This document shows, one piece after another, positions 1 through 6,970 of a DNA stretch of 20,568 bases. The stretch lies in contig DASCNB010000175.1 of the NCBI GenBank assembly GCA_036011265.1, forward strand, positions 1 to 20,568, written 5' to 3'. The translations under genes were made by a program, and so were the position numbers. Position 1 is the stretch's first letter. Every line of letters starts with the position of its first letter. The DNA is from CAJXCL01 sp036011265 (lineage in GTDB: Bacteria > Nitrospinota > Nitrospinia > CAJXCL01). The notes under the pieces are model-generated. The model was not told the origin of the DNA. It was given only the letters and a program-made list of their open reading frames with translations, and ran no database searches.

Positions 1-25
1 GATTAGAAAAAGAGGGATATATTCG

Positions 26-349
26 TTAAGGAACTTTGTATTCAGCTAATTTGTTTAATATATTGTTTATTTCGCCGGTCAACTTAGAAATTTCATCTTC
101 GTAGACGTTTAGTTCTTTTACCATATCTTTTGACAAATCTGGGTTATTAATTATCTCATCTATTTTCAGCTTTTTTTCTAACAACCCGGCGGCATTCCTC
201 AGTAATTTTAAAATGATTGGGTCGGGATACATTGCGTTATTATACATGTAAACGATTCTGTCCAAGGTCATGCGGCATAGATCTGTTGATTCTGTTCTCA
301 AGCAGCTTTTTCTGAATTCGTTAAGATTTACTATTTTTTTATTGATCAA
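26..349 (-). CDS. Small hypothetical protein (107 aa)
   Basis: I do not recognise this family. The product is a soluble, mostly helical-looking 107-aa protein with no signal peptide or membrane segment. Residues ~55-105 are rich in Lys, Glu, Ile and Leu, and could form a short coiled coil or helical bundle. The frame opens with TTG at 347-349, preceded by a GGGG stretch about 9 nt upstream that could serve as a ribosome binding site. The first ATG-type internal methionine is residue 27 and would remove a quarter of the protein. It reads away from cobU across a 500-nt divergent spacer, so it is probably not part of the cobalamin cluster. The length and the open frame in AT-rich DNA favour a real gene, but only moderately. 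Confidence 0.5.
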   Translation of the reverse strand: MINKKIVNLNEFRKSCLRTESTDLCRMTLDRIVYMYNNAMYPDPIILKLLRNAAGLLEKKLKIDEIINNPDLSKDMVKELNVYEDEISKLTGEINNILNKLAEYKVP

Positions 350-851
350 AATGTTTACCCCAATTGTTTTTAACGTAGCATTATGTTAGCAAAAGAGAAT
401 TAAAAAATCAATACAACTTCCAAAAAAACTTCCTGATAGATTCTGATCTGATAACCAAATTCAACAAGGGCAAATATTTCCTAATGTCTGGAGCAAAGCA
501 TCCAGGAAAATATTAATTTTTAGAATTTCCCTCACGGATTGACAAAGAGCTAGGGTCACATCTGTGATATTTAATATTGATAGGCTCATAATCATGTCTA
601 TAGAAAATCATACATGATTTCCAGATAAGCAATCTAATTTCAGCATACAATAGCACTGCTATTGAACTCCGAAACAAAGTATACTTCCAAAAATTTATTC
701 TCCAAAAATGTCCTGACTCGAAAAGAATTGACATAATCCGCGCAATTGTATAGCCTTACTTCCACTAAACAACAGATTTCCAGGATTATTATATTCCTGA
801 TTTTTTCTTAGAATTTCTGCGAAATTCGGTGGCCTATTTCAGTGAGAAACA
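350..851. other. Gene-free divergent spacer before cobU
   Basis: These 502 nt separate the small minus-strand gene from cobU. A 73-codon minus-strand frame at 513-734 has no recognisable domain and odd composition, so I do not call it a gene. I looked for a cobalamin riboswitch ahead of cobU and saw no B12-box-like segment. The one clear structure is the hairpin at 473-514. The rest is AT-rich with no feature I can name. Confidence 0.5.
473..524 (+). terminator. Terminator-shaped hairpin with no gene upstream
   Basis: AATATTTC (473-480) can pair with GAAAATATT (506-514, one bulged A). Inside this, CTGGA (488-492) pairs perfectly with TCCAG (501-505) around an 8-nt loop. The 3' side runs into AATTTTTAG. 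The shape is a two-part stem followed by a short T run on the plus strand. No plus-strand gene precedes it within the window, so it may be a chance structure, the end of a small RNA, or a relic. Confidence 0.22.
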
Positions 852-1385
852 GTGGGAAAATTAACTTTAATTTTAGGTGGAAGTAACAGCGGTAAAAGCG
901 AGTTTACTGAAAACCTTGCTAAAAACCACAGAGATGTTCTGTATATAGCGACCGCCGAACCAATTGATGACGAGATGAAAATGAAGCTGAAAAAACACCG
1001 TGAATCAAGACCACCTGAATGGAAAACCATCGAAGAACCTGTCCATATCGATACAGTAATAGAAAAAGAGGGTCATAAGTTTTCAGTTGTTTTAGTGGAA
1101 TGCATTTTACTTTTTGTTAACAATATAATAATAAAATATTCTCCTCTCAAGGATGATGATTTAGAAAAATTCATTAAGGACAAACTTTCCAGGGCGGTCA
1201 AGGCTATTAAAAGTTCTAAGGCGGATTTTTATGTTGTTTCCGGTGAAGTAGGGCTTGGCCTTATTGCTGAAAATAAACTTACGAGGCTGTACGGAAGAGT
1301 TTTGGGGCAAGCAAACCGGTTGCTTGCGGAAAACGCTGCTGAAGTGTTTTTTGTGGTAGCCGGAATTCCAACGAAAATTAAGTAA
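852..1385 (+). CDS. cobU: Adenosylcobinamide kinase / adenosylcobinamide-phosphate guanylyltransferase
   Basis: CobU phosphorylates adenosylcobinamide and transfers GMP to give adenosyl-GDP-cobinamide, the activated corrin half of the nucleotide loop pathway; it acts in the cytoplasm. The 177-aa length is normal. Residues 9-16 (GGSNSGKS) are the family P-loop, followed by YIATAEP at 31-37. The segment around H49 (KHRESRPPEW) holds the histidine that becomes guanylylated in this family. The start is GTG at 852-854: an in-frame TGA at 843-845 rules out anything further upstream, and no strong Shine-Dalgarno is visible. It leads the cobU, cbiB, cobD, cobT group, but 181 nt of repeat-bearing DNA separate it from cbiB, so cbiB may have its own promoter. 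Confidence 0.93.
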   Translation: MGKLTLILGGSNSGKSEFTENLAKNHRDVLYIATAEPIDDEMKMKLKKHRESRPPEWKTIEEPVHIDTVIEKEGHKFSVVLVECILLFVNNIIIKYSPLKDDDLEKFIKDKLSRAVKAIKSSKADFYVVSGEVGLGLIAENKLTRLYGRVLGQANRLLAENAAEVFFVVAGIPTKIK

Positions 1386-1396
1386 AAAATATTTTG

Positions 1397-1470
1397 TCAC
1401 AAAGATACAAAGACACTATGAAAATTAATTTTGAAAGAAATTTTTATTCGTGTTTTCGTGCCCTTCGTGA
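1397..1470. repeat. Inverted pair of 9-nt-period CAC(A/G)AAG repeats
   Basis: The left arm is TCACAAAGATACAAAGACAC (1397-1416). The right arm, read on the minus strand from 1470, is TCACGAAGGGCACGAAAACA. Both arms are degenerate tandem units of about 9 nt (CACAAAGAT / CACGAAGGG), arranged head to head around an AT-rich centre, so the RNA could fold into an imperfect hairpin of roughly 20 bp. Related units occur at 6050-6075 and 15845-15871. The element fills much of the 1386-1566 spacer between cobU and cbiB. No gene is seen there. Confidence 0.6.
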
Positions 1471-1566
1471 TTAGGAATCAATTATTTAAAATAAGTTCTC
1501 CACAAAGCTTTGAAAAAAAGCACAATTCCACAGATTTTCAGTGCAGAGAACGCTGACCACTAAATA

Positions 1567-2493
1567 ATGGAACTGTTAATTCTATTTATCGCTGTTTTGG
1601 TGGATATGCTTTTCGGTGAATATCCCCCCAAGTATCATCCCACCGTTTGGTTTGGACAAGGGTTCAATTATTTAATAGATACTAATTTAAAAAGAAACAA
1701 ATGGTTTCTTTTTCTGAGTGGCGCGATAAAAGTAATCTTCTATTTACTTCTAATTGCTTTGCTTTTTTACTTCTTATTAAATATTTTAAAAATAATAGAT
1801 ATTTATTTTTATCTTATTCTTTCCATCTACTTACTTAAATCTACTTTTTCGATAAAACATTTCATCGAATGCGTAAAAACAGTTCATACGGATTTAATAA
1901 AAAAAGATATAAACCTCGCTCGAGAAGACCTTAAAAATTTAGTAAGCAGAGATCGAAGTAATTTGTCGGAAGAAGAAATAGTCCAAGCCACTATTGCCTC
2001 GGCAGGTGAAAATTTGAATGATAGTGTTATTGCTCCTATTTTTTATTTTCTCCTTTTAGGAGTAACCGGTGCCATCACATATAGAGTTATCAACAGTGTT
2101 GACGCAATGATCGGATATCACACAGAAAAATATGAATACTTCGGCAAATTTGCCGCGAGGCTGGATGACACAGTTAATTTTATTCCCGCGCGAATAACCG
2201 CCCTTTTAATTCTAATATCTTCCTTGTTTATAAAAAAGTCCAGCTCTAAAAGCGCCTTTAAAATCATGCTGCGAGATAATGGGAATACTCAGAGCATTAA
2301 TGGCGGATGGCCCATGGCCGCTTTAGCCGGCGCCCTCAGAATTACAATTGACAAACCTGGATATTATTCATTAGGAGACGGCCTTGACACTGCCCTTCCG
2401 GAAAAGATACTGTTGGCTAACCGGTTTATTTTTTTTTCCACCGCTATTTTTCTAATCATTTGTTTTTTGCATTTACAATATGGACTTAATTAA
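1567..2493 (+). CDS. cbiB: Adenosylcobinamide-phosphate synthase (CbiB)
   Basis: CbiB is an inner-membrane enzyme that attaches aminopropanol (or its phosphate) to adenosylcobyric acid to give adenosylcobinamide phosphate. The 308-aa product has hydrophobic segments near residues 1-15, 47-95, 155-172, 208-222 and 287-303. Family motifs are clear: DMLFGEYPPKYHP (13-25), SAGENLNDSVIAPIFY (145-160), SVDAMIGYHTEKYEYFGKFA (177-196) and NGGWPMAALAGAL (245-257). The ATG at 1567 follows a weak ribosome site. The 3' end overlaps the next gene by 14 nt, which points to translational coupling with the CobD-like decarboxylase that supplies its substrate. Confidence 0.95.
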   Translation: MELLILFIAVLVDMLFGEYPPKYHPTVWFGQGFNYLIDTNLKRNKWFLFLSGAIKVIFYLLLIALLFYFLLNILKIIDIYFYLILSIYLLKSTFSIKHFIECVKTVHTDLIKKDINLAREDLKNLVSRDRSNLSEEEIVQATIASAGENLNDSVIAPIFYFLLLGVTGAITYRVINSVDAMIGYHTEKYEYFGKFAARLDDTVNFIPARITALLILISSLFIKKSSSKSAFKIMLRDNGNTQSINGGWPMAALAGALRITIDKPGYYSLGDGLDTALPEKILLANRFIFFSTAIFLIICFLHLQYGLN

Positions 2494-3547
2494 TAAAGCA
2501 ATTCAAAAACATAAGAATCTCCCTGAGAAAATTCATGGAAGTGTATCTTTCTGCACTAAAACAAATAACAAGCCTATTTTGGATTTCAGTTCAAGCTGCC
2601 TGGAGATAAAATTCGAGGAATCTTTTTTTTCTTTTATTAAATCAAAAAATTTGAACTATTATCCTGACCCGGATTCCAAGGAACTAAAAAAGACTCTTGG
2701 AGCGTCATTAAATATTTCTGATGAGAATATTTTGATAACAAACGGTTCTTCCGAAGCAATTTTTCTAATAGGATTGGCGTTTTGCTCAAAAAACTCCACA
2801 GTTCTTGTTCCGGAAATAACTTACAGTGAATATGAACGGGCGGCTAAAATCTTTTCTTCAACCGTAATAAAAATACCTTTAAAAGAATCCGATCATTTTG
2901 CTGTTTCAATTGAATCACTGGAAGAAGCTCTTAAAAGTAAACCGGATATAGTATTTTTATGCAACCCAAACAATCCAACAGGACATTATATGGATAATAC
3001 AGTTCTCGAGTTATTTATGAGACATCCAGAAACACTGTTTGTACTGGATGAAGCATATATAGATTTTGTAGAACAACCATGGCCGTCTTTTAAATCTTTG
3101 AGTTCTGAAAATGTTATTATCCTGAGGTCTTTCACCAAGTCTCTCGGCCTCGCCGGATTAAGGTTGGGCTATTTGGCCGCACCAACAAAAATTATTAGGT
3201 TATTGGATCATCTAAAAGTTCCCTGGAATGTTAATTACCCGGCGGCCTGCATAGGTAACTATGTAATCAAAAATCCAGGTGTCTTTAAAAATGAAACAAA
3301 GCAATACATTGAGGGGAAGGAGTTGTTGTTTAATTTTTTTAAAGAAAGTTATTTTGCCATTCCTTCAAAAACTAATTATTTTCTTTTAAAAGTAAAGAAT
3401 AGTAAACTTCTCTATCAAAGTTTTTTTGAAAATAACATTTTAATCCGTGAGTGCAGTTCCTTTGGGCTAAAAAATTACGTTAGGATTAATGCAAGGAAAG
3501 TGCATGACTGTGAAAAGTTTTTAAAAGTGTTTAAAAAAGTTAGTTAA
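2480..3547 (+). CDS. cobD: L-threonine-O-3-phosphate decarboxylase (CobD-type, class I/II aminotransferase fold)
   Basis: This is a PLP enzyme of the histidinol-phosphate aminotransferase fold, 355 aa. NPNNPTG (162-168), DEAYIDF (190-196) and SFTKSLGLAGLRLGYLAAP (217-235) give the PLP-binding pattern, with K220 as the likely Schiff-base lysine and R228 for the substrate carboxylate or phosphate. Sequence alone does not separate HisC from CobD. The 14-nt overlap with cbiB, and cobT next door, make the cobalamin role (making 1-aminopropan-2-ol phosphate) much the better reading. The name follows Salmonella usage; in Pseudomonas nomenclature it is cobC. The ATG at 2480 lies inside the cbiB end. 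Confidence 0.87.
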   Translation: MDLINKAIQKHKNLPEKIHGSVSFCTKTNNKPILDFSSSCLEIKFEESFFSFIKSKNLNYYPDPDSKELKKTLGASLNISDENILITNGSSEAIFLIGLAFCSKNSTVLVPEITYSEYERAAKIFSSTVIKIPLKESDHFAVSIESLEEALKSKPDIVFLCNPNNPTGHYMDNTVLELFMRHPETLFVLDEAYIDFVEQPWPSFKSLSSENVIILRSFTKSLGLAGLRLGYLAAPTKIIRLLDHLKVPWNVNYPAACIGNYVIKNPGVFKNETKQYIEGKELLFNFFKESYFAIPSKTNYFLLKVKNSKLLYQSFFENNILIRECSSFGLKNYVRINARKVHDCEKFLKVFKKVS

Positions 3548-3567
3548 AACCCTATTAACCAGCAGAA

Positions 3568-3581
3568 CGGCCAGGTGGCCG
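3568..3581 (+). promoter_or_regulatory. GC-rich hairpin carrying the cobT ribosome binding site
   Basis: CGGCC (3568-3572) and GGCCG (3577-3581) form a perfect 5-bp all-GC stem around the loop AGGT (3573-3576), ending 4 nt before the cobT ATG at 3586. The only Shine-Dalgarno-like stretch, AGGTGG, begins in the loop and runs into the 3' arm. Folding should limit ribosome access, so cobT may depend on coupling to the upstream gene. A similar palindrome at 15658-15672 with partly matching flanks suggests it may also be a mobile palindromic repeat. Confidence 0.45.
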
Positions 3582-3585
3582 CGTT

Positions 3586-4632
3586 ATGAATAAGATCATA
3601 GAAACTGCCAAAAAGATTATAGAGCCTGACCAAAAGATGAGAGATATCGCAAAGGCTCATTTAGATGACTTGACCAAACCGCCAGGAAGCCTGGGGCGGT
3701 TAGAAGAGTTAGTGGAACAAATAGTCTTTATTACTGGGAACAAAAAACCAAAAACAGCAAAAAAAGTAATTTTTACGCTTGCCGGTGATCACGGGGTCGC
3801 GGAAGAAGGCGTCAGCGCTTTTCCCCAGGCTGTAACTTGTCAGATGCTGCTTAATTTTTCTCATGGTGGAGCTGCTGTTAATGTTTTAGCGAGACATGCC
3901 GGAGCTGATCTAAAAGTTGTTGATATGGGAGTTAAGGGTGAAATACCACAAAATTCAGGAGTTATTAATAAAAAAATACAACCGGGAACTGATAACATGT
4001 CCAAAGGACCTTCCATGTCAAAAAATGATGCTATATTGTCAGTGGAAAGGGGCATTGAACTTGTAGAGGAAAATAGTGATTATGATGTTATAGGAACAGG
4101 TGATATGGGCATTGCCAATACAACAGCAAGCAGTGCAATCATAGCAGTTTTAACCGGGAAAGATGTCAAACAAGTTACCGGCAGAGGAACCGGAATCAAC
4201 AATAACGCATTTCAGAATAAAGTTGAAGTTATTAAAAAAGCTATTAAAATCAATAATCCTGATCCAAATGATCCTATTGATGTCCTCTCCAAAGTAGGTG
4301 GGTTTGAAATTGGTGGAATTGCTGGTGTACTGCTTGCTGCCGCTTCAAAGCGAATTCCAGTGGTGGTAGACGGTCTTATTGCGACTGCAGGAGCTTTAAT
4401 AGCCGCTAAGATAGAGCCAAAAGTAAAATTTTATATGATTCCATCCCATCTTTCTGTTGAAAATGGTCACAAAAAAGCGCTACAATTTTTAGGACTCAAT
4501 CCTTATTTTGACTTGAGTATGCGGCTTGGCGAGGGAACTGGAGCCGCTTTAACCATTACGTTAATAGATGCGGCTGTTAAGATATACAATGAAATGGCAA
4601 CATTCAGCAATGCAAAGGTTTCAAAATCATAG
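3586..4632 (+). CDS. cobT: Nicotinate-nucleotide:dimethylbenzimidazole phosphoribosyltransferase
   Basis: CobT transfers phosphoribose from nicotinate mononucleotide to the lower-ligand base (often DMB), giving the alpha-ribazole phosphate that CobS joins to GDP-cobinamide. The 348-aa product is full length. Signatures are KPPGSLGRLEELV (31-43), GDHGV (67-71), FSHGGAAVNVLARHAGADL (91-109), GTGDMGIANTTASSA (170-184), EIGGIAGVLLAAAS (241-254), PSHLSVENGH (286-295) and LGEGTGAAL (314-322). E316 matches the family catalytic glutamate. It lies 38 nt after the decarboxylase, behind the hairpin that holds its ribosome site. No cobS or alpha-ribazole phosphatase gene follows; the next gene is an unrelated cyclic-nucleotide-binding protein. 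Confidence 0.95.
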   Translation: MNKIIETAKKIIEPDQKMRDIAKAHLDDLTKPPGSLGRLEELVEQIVFITGNKKPKTAKKVIFTLAGDHGVAEEGVSAFPQAVTCQMLLNFSHGGAAVNVLARHAGADLKVVDMGVKGEIPQNSGVINKKIQPGTDNMSKGPSMSKNDAILSVERGIELVEENSDYDVIGTGDMGIANTTASSAIIAVLTGKDVKQVTGRGTGINNNAFQNKVEVIKKAIKINNPDPNDPIDVLSKVGGFEIGGIAGVLLAAASKRIPVVVDGLIATAGALIAAKIEPKVKFYMIPSHLSVENGHKKALQFLGLNPYFDLSMRLGEGTGAALTITLIDAAVKIYNEMATFSNAKVSKS

Positions 4633-4704
4633 TGCTGCTGAACGCAGCCTAAGAAACAGAAGACGGAGAACAGTAGACACCAGGCAGGGGCTGCATGGAT
4701 TTAC

Positions 4705-4798
4705 CCTGTGAAATTTACTTTTACTTAGCCCGCGTATACAAATCCACTTTTTTGTAAATTGAGCTTATTATAGTATACAAATACTTATATTTCACAGG
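4705..4798. repeat. Nested inverted and direct repeats ahead of the cNMP-binding gene
   Basis: The spacer 4633-4843 holds CCTGTGAAAT (4705-4714) and its exact reverse complement ATTTCACAGG (4789-4798). Between them GTATACAAAT occurs twice as a direct repeat (4734-4743 and 4773-4782). The outer arms contain TGTGA and TCACA, which resemble CRP half-sites but lie 74 nt apart, far from the usual 6-nt spacing. A small hairpin, GCTGC/GCAGC around TGAAC (4634-4648), directly follows the cobT stop, but lacks a T run. Confidence 0.45.
4752..4779 (+). promoter_or_regulatory. Possible sigma70-type promoter for the cNMP-binding protein gene
   Basis: TTGTAA (4752-4757) and TATACA (4774-4779) are spaced by 16 nt and lie about 65-90 nt before the ATG at 4844. 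The -10 overlaps the second GTATACAAAT repeat, so the repeats could be operator sites. This rests on pattern matching only, in AT-rich DNA. Confidence 0.3.
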
Positions 4799-4843
4799 AC
4801 AGGCTCGATTGTTAAAAAAAATATTTTTATGAGGTGAAGTAAA

Positions 4844-5305
4844 ATGGATAAAAGTGCTCTTAAAGTTCTTATGTGTGAAGTTCCTCAATTCGACAAACTT
4901 GACAGCGATGAAATTGAAATCATGGCGGATCATGTGGAATATCGTAAAATGCCGGCTGGAGCCACTCTTTTAGAGGAAGGCAGCGCTGGAGATTCATTAT
5001 ACTATATTGCTGGAGGTATTGTAGAGATTCGAAAAGAGTCCATGGATGGTACTCAAACCATCCTTTCACAATTCACTAAAGGCGCTGGAATTGGCGAGAT
5101 GGGTCTGATTGATGAAAATTCAAGACGTTCCGCGACTGCTACAGTCATTAAAGAATCAGAATTTTTGGTTCTTTCAAGAAAAAACTTCAACGATATAATA
5201 GAAAAAAATCCTAAAATTGCCATAAAAGTTCTGAAAAGCATTGCTTGCTCTATAGCCTCACGGTTGCGCCACACAAGCGGGCGATTTGCTGATATTTTCA
5301 AATAA
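4844..5305 (+). CDS. Stand-alone cyclic nucleotide-binding domain protein
   Basis: The 153-aa product is almost entirely one CRP/PKA-type cyclic-nucleotide-binding domain (residues ~10-125) with a short helical tail. The phosphate-binding cassette reads GIGEMGLIDENSRRSAT (82-98), keeping the glutamate (E85) and arginine (R95) used to bind cAMP or cGMP in the family. The usual CRP/FNR winged helix-turn-helix is absent, so the protein should not bind DNA directly. It could be a regulatory partner or a sensor for another protein. A strong ribosome site, GAGGTGA, lies 7 nt before the ATG. It reads convergently towards the PPC-domain gene with 43 nt between, and its upstream region carries the nested repeats at 4705-4798. 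Confidence 0.85.
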   Translation: MDKSALKVLMCEVPQFDKLDSDEIEIMADHVEYRKMPAGATLLEEGSAGDSLYYIAGGIVEIRKESMDGTQTILSQFTKGAGIGEMGLIDENSRRSATATVIKESEFLVLSRKNFNDIIEKNPKIAIKVLKSIACSIASRLRHTSGRFADIFK

Positions 5306-5348
5306 TTAAGTTTGTCACTTGTCATCCAAACAAATCAGCATGGGACAG

Positions 5349-5777
5349 CTAAGGTTCCCATAAGGGCAATCCTGTTTTTTTATCCTTCCCTCTAATTAAT
5401 TGTTCACCTGACAACTCCTGGATAAAAAATTCCGCCGCGAAAATAATTGTTCCGGGTCTTAAATGACCGCCATAGGTTTTTCCGTCGTAATCAGACAGGG
5501 TAATATGCGCATGGACCATTATCTCATTATCTTTAAGCGAGATATTTCCCATACAGGCTGATATTTCTAATTTTTTATCCAGGTTTATACAATCAACATA
5601 TTCCTTCTTCTCCTGATTATAATAACCCATTTTTGCCTTTTGAACCGCGCCGATAAGATTAAACACGCCCATTTTTATCTGATTTTGTTTGCAGAAATCA
5701 GTCAACACAGACAAAAGATCGTCTCCGCACTCAAAGCGACCTAAAAAAGACCTGCCATTTTTTGTTTTACTGAGCAT
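5349..5777 (-). CDS. PPC/DUF296 domain protein
   Basis: A 142-aa single-domain protein of the PPC (plants and prokaryotes conserved, DUF296) family. Bacterial members are small, probably trimeric, metal-binding proteins of uncertain function; in plants the domain is attached to AT-hooks. The hallmark VHAHITLSDYDGKTYGGHL lies at 88-106, with H89, H91 and H105 as likely metal ligands, followed by the core strand GTIIFAAEFFIQEL (109-122) and the usual C-terminal GLPLW (136-140). No AT-hook or second domain is present. The ATG at 5775-5777 has no strong ribosome site. It is transcribed divergently from ispA and convergently with the cyclic-nucleotide-binding gene. The family assignment is firm; the function is not known. 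Confidence 0.85.
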   Translation of the reverse strand: MLSKTKNGRSFLGRFECGDDLLSVLTDFCKQNQIKMGVFNLIGAVQKAKMGYYNQEKKEYVDCINLDKKLEISACMGNISLKDNEIMVHAHITLSDYDGKTYGGHLRPGTIIFAAEFFIQELSGEQLIRGKDKKTGLPLWEP

Positions 5778-6080
5778 ATAGAATCATTAGTTTAAAAAAA
5801 TTTTTAACAGGATTACAGGATAGACTAGATTATAGGATTTAAAATCATGCTCACCCCGTCAAAACTTTTTTAAATTATTGATTAAAGGTAACCGATAGCA
5901 AATTACAGATTGCATATTATTAATTACTAGATGAACATTTAAAATATATTTTTTTAAGAATATTTTAGCACACTGAAACCTGATGGATGGGGATAAAATA
6001 TAATTTTATTTTTTGTTTTAGCGGTGTTATTATACTTTTTTCGGTCAACCACAGAATGACACGGAAAGACACTGATTTTT
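5778..6080. other. AT-rich divergent spacer between the PPC gene and ispA
   Basis: The spacer has no open gene. ACAGGAT occurs at 5807-5813 and 5815-5821, with a near copy ATAGGAT at 5832-5838: a small degenerate repeat cluster. AAAATAT (5940) and ATATTTT (about 5960) can pair as an AT-only stem. TATACT at 6031-6036 is a good -10-like box for ispA, but no matching -35 sits at standard spacing. The stretch next to ispA is the repeat described at 6050-6075. Confidence 0.4.
6050..6075. repeat. Degenerate 9-10-nt CAC repeat units upstream of ispA
   Basis: Three imperfect units, CACAGAATGA, CACGGAAAGA and CACTGA, run to 6 nt before the ispA ATG (6081). They belong to the CAC(A/G)AA-type family also seen at 1397-1470 and 15845-15871. 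The middle unit contains GGAAAG, the only ribosome-site-like sequence for ispA, at an unusually long spacing of about 12 nt. Confidence 0.4.
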
Positions 6081-6968
6081 ATGATATCTAATTATTTGAA
6101 CGAGATGAAAGAAGATGTGGATAAGGCTCTAGCGGAGTATCTGCTTTCATCTGATCGATATCCGCAAAGTTTGATCAAATCAATGCATTACTCTGTTTTT
6201 GCCGGTGGTAAAAGACTGCGCCCTATACTAGTTTTAGCTGCCGCTGAATCCGTAAATGGTCCGGTTAAAGATATCATGCCCTTTGCTCTCGGGGTGGAGC
6301 TGATTCATACCTACACATTAATTCATGATGATTTGCCTGCTCTGGATAATGATGATTTGCGGAGGGGAAAACCGACAAACCATAAGGCTTTTGGAGAAGC
6401 AGCAGCAATCTTAGCCGGAGACGCGCTTCAGACTTATGCCTTTCAACTTATGACCGACACAAAGCTAATGAAGGATATACCTCCGGAAACCATTTTACGC
6501 ACTGTTCATGAATTATCTCGCGCTGTCGGACCTCTGGGAACCATTGGAGGACAAATGGTCGATCTGGAATCAGAAGGGAAGCAAATCGATGCACCTTTGT
6601 TAGAATATATTCATATTCACAAAACGGGCTGTTTAATTCGTGCATCTATCAAATCAGGCGGTATTCTGTCTCAATGCTCTGAAAAAGATCTAGATGCCTT
6701 AACCCGTTTCGGAGAAAATATTGGCTTGGCATTTCAAATAATAGATGATATTCTGGATGTTACAGGGGATCAAACAGAAATAGGCAAAGACGCTAAAAGC
6801 GATATTAAAAGCAACAAAGCAACCTACCCTGCCCTGTTTGGGATTGAAGAGTCTAAAAAAAATGCAAAAAATTTAATCGATGATGGGATCGGTTATTTAG
6901 ACCATTTTGATAGTTCAGCAGACCATTTAAGGGAAATAGCCCTCTATTTTATTTCAAGAACCCACTGA
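6081..6968 (+). CDS. ispA: Polyprenyl (geranyl/farnesyl) diphosphate synthase
   Basis: The enzyme condenses isopentenyl diphosphate with allylic diphosphates, giving C15 (possibly C20) prenyl diphosphates for quinones and undecaprenyl carriers; cytosolic. The 295-aa length matches IspA. GGKRLRP (42-48), the first Asp-rich motif DDLPALDNDDLRRGKP (83-98), KTG (181-183), FQIIDDILDVTGD (218-230) with the second motif DDILD (222-226), and the terminal YFISRTH are all typical. The first motif reads ALDNDD where the common form is CMDDDD; the metal-binding aspartates at 83, 84 and 89 remain. It is directly followed by dxs, 2 nt after its stop, an arrangement seen in many bacteria. No xseB is present upstream. 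Confidence 0.95.
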   Translation: MISNYLNEMKEDVDKALAEYLLSSDRYPQSLIKSMHYSVFAGGKRLRPILVLAAAESVNGPVKDIMPFALGVELIHTYTLIHDDLPALDNDDLRRGKPTNHKAFGEAAAILAGDALQTYAFQLMTDTKLMKDIPPETILRTVHELSRAVGPLGTIGGQMVDLESEGKQIDAPLLEYIHIHKTGCLIRASIKSGGILSQCSEKDLDALTRFGENIGLAFQIIDDILDVTGDQTEIGKDAKSDIKSNKATYPALFGIEESKKNAKNLIDDGIGYLDHFDSSADHLREIALYFISRTH

Positions 6969-6970
6969 TA

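Noticed and set aside
513..734. 73-codon minus-strand open frame in the spacer before cobU
   Set aside because: No recognisable domain, unusual residue mix, no convincing ribosome site, and it overlaps the hairpin region; probably a chance frame.
350..851. Cobalamin riboswitch ahead of cobU
   Set aside because: I could not find a B12-box-like segment or the expected multi-stem layout; also absent upstream of the NicO gene (15626-15892).
2480..3547. Histidinol-phosphate aminotransferase (hisC)
   Set aside because: The fold is shared, but the overlap with cbiB and the cobU/cobT neighbours favour the CobD role; no other his gene is nearby.
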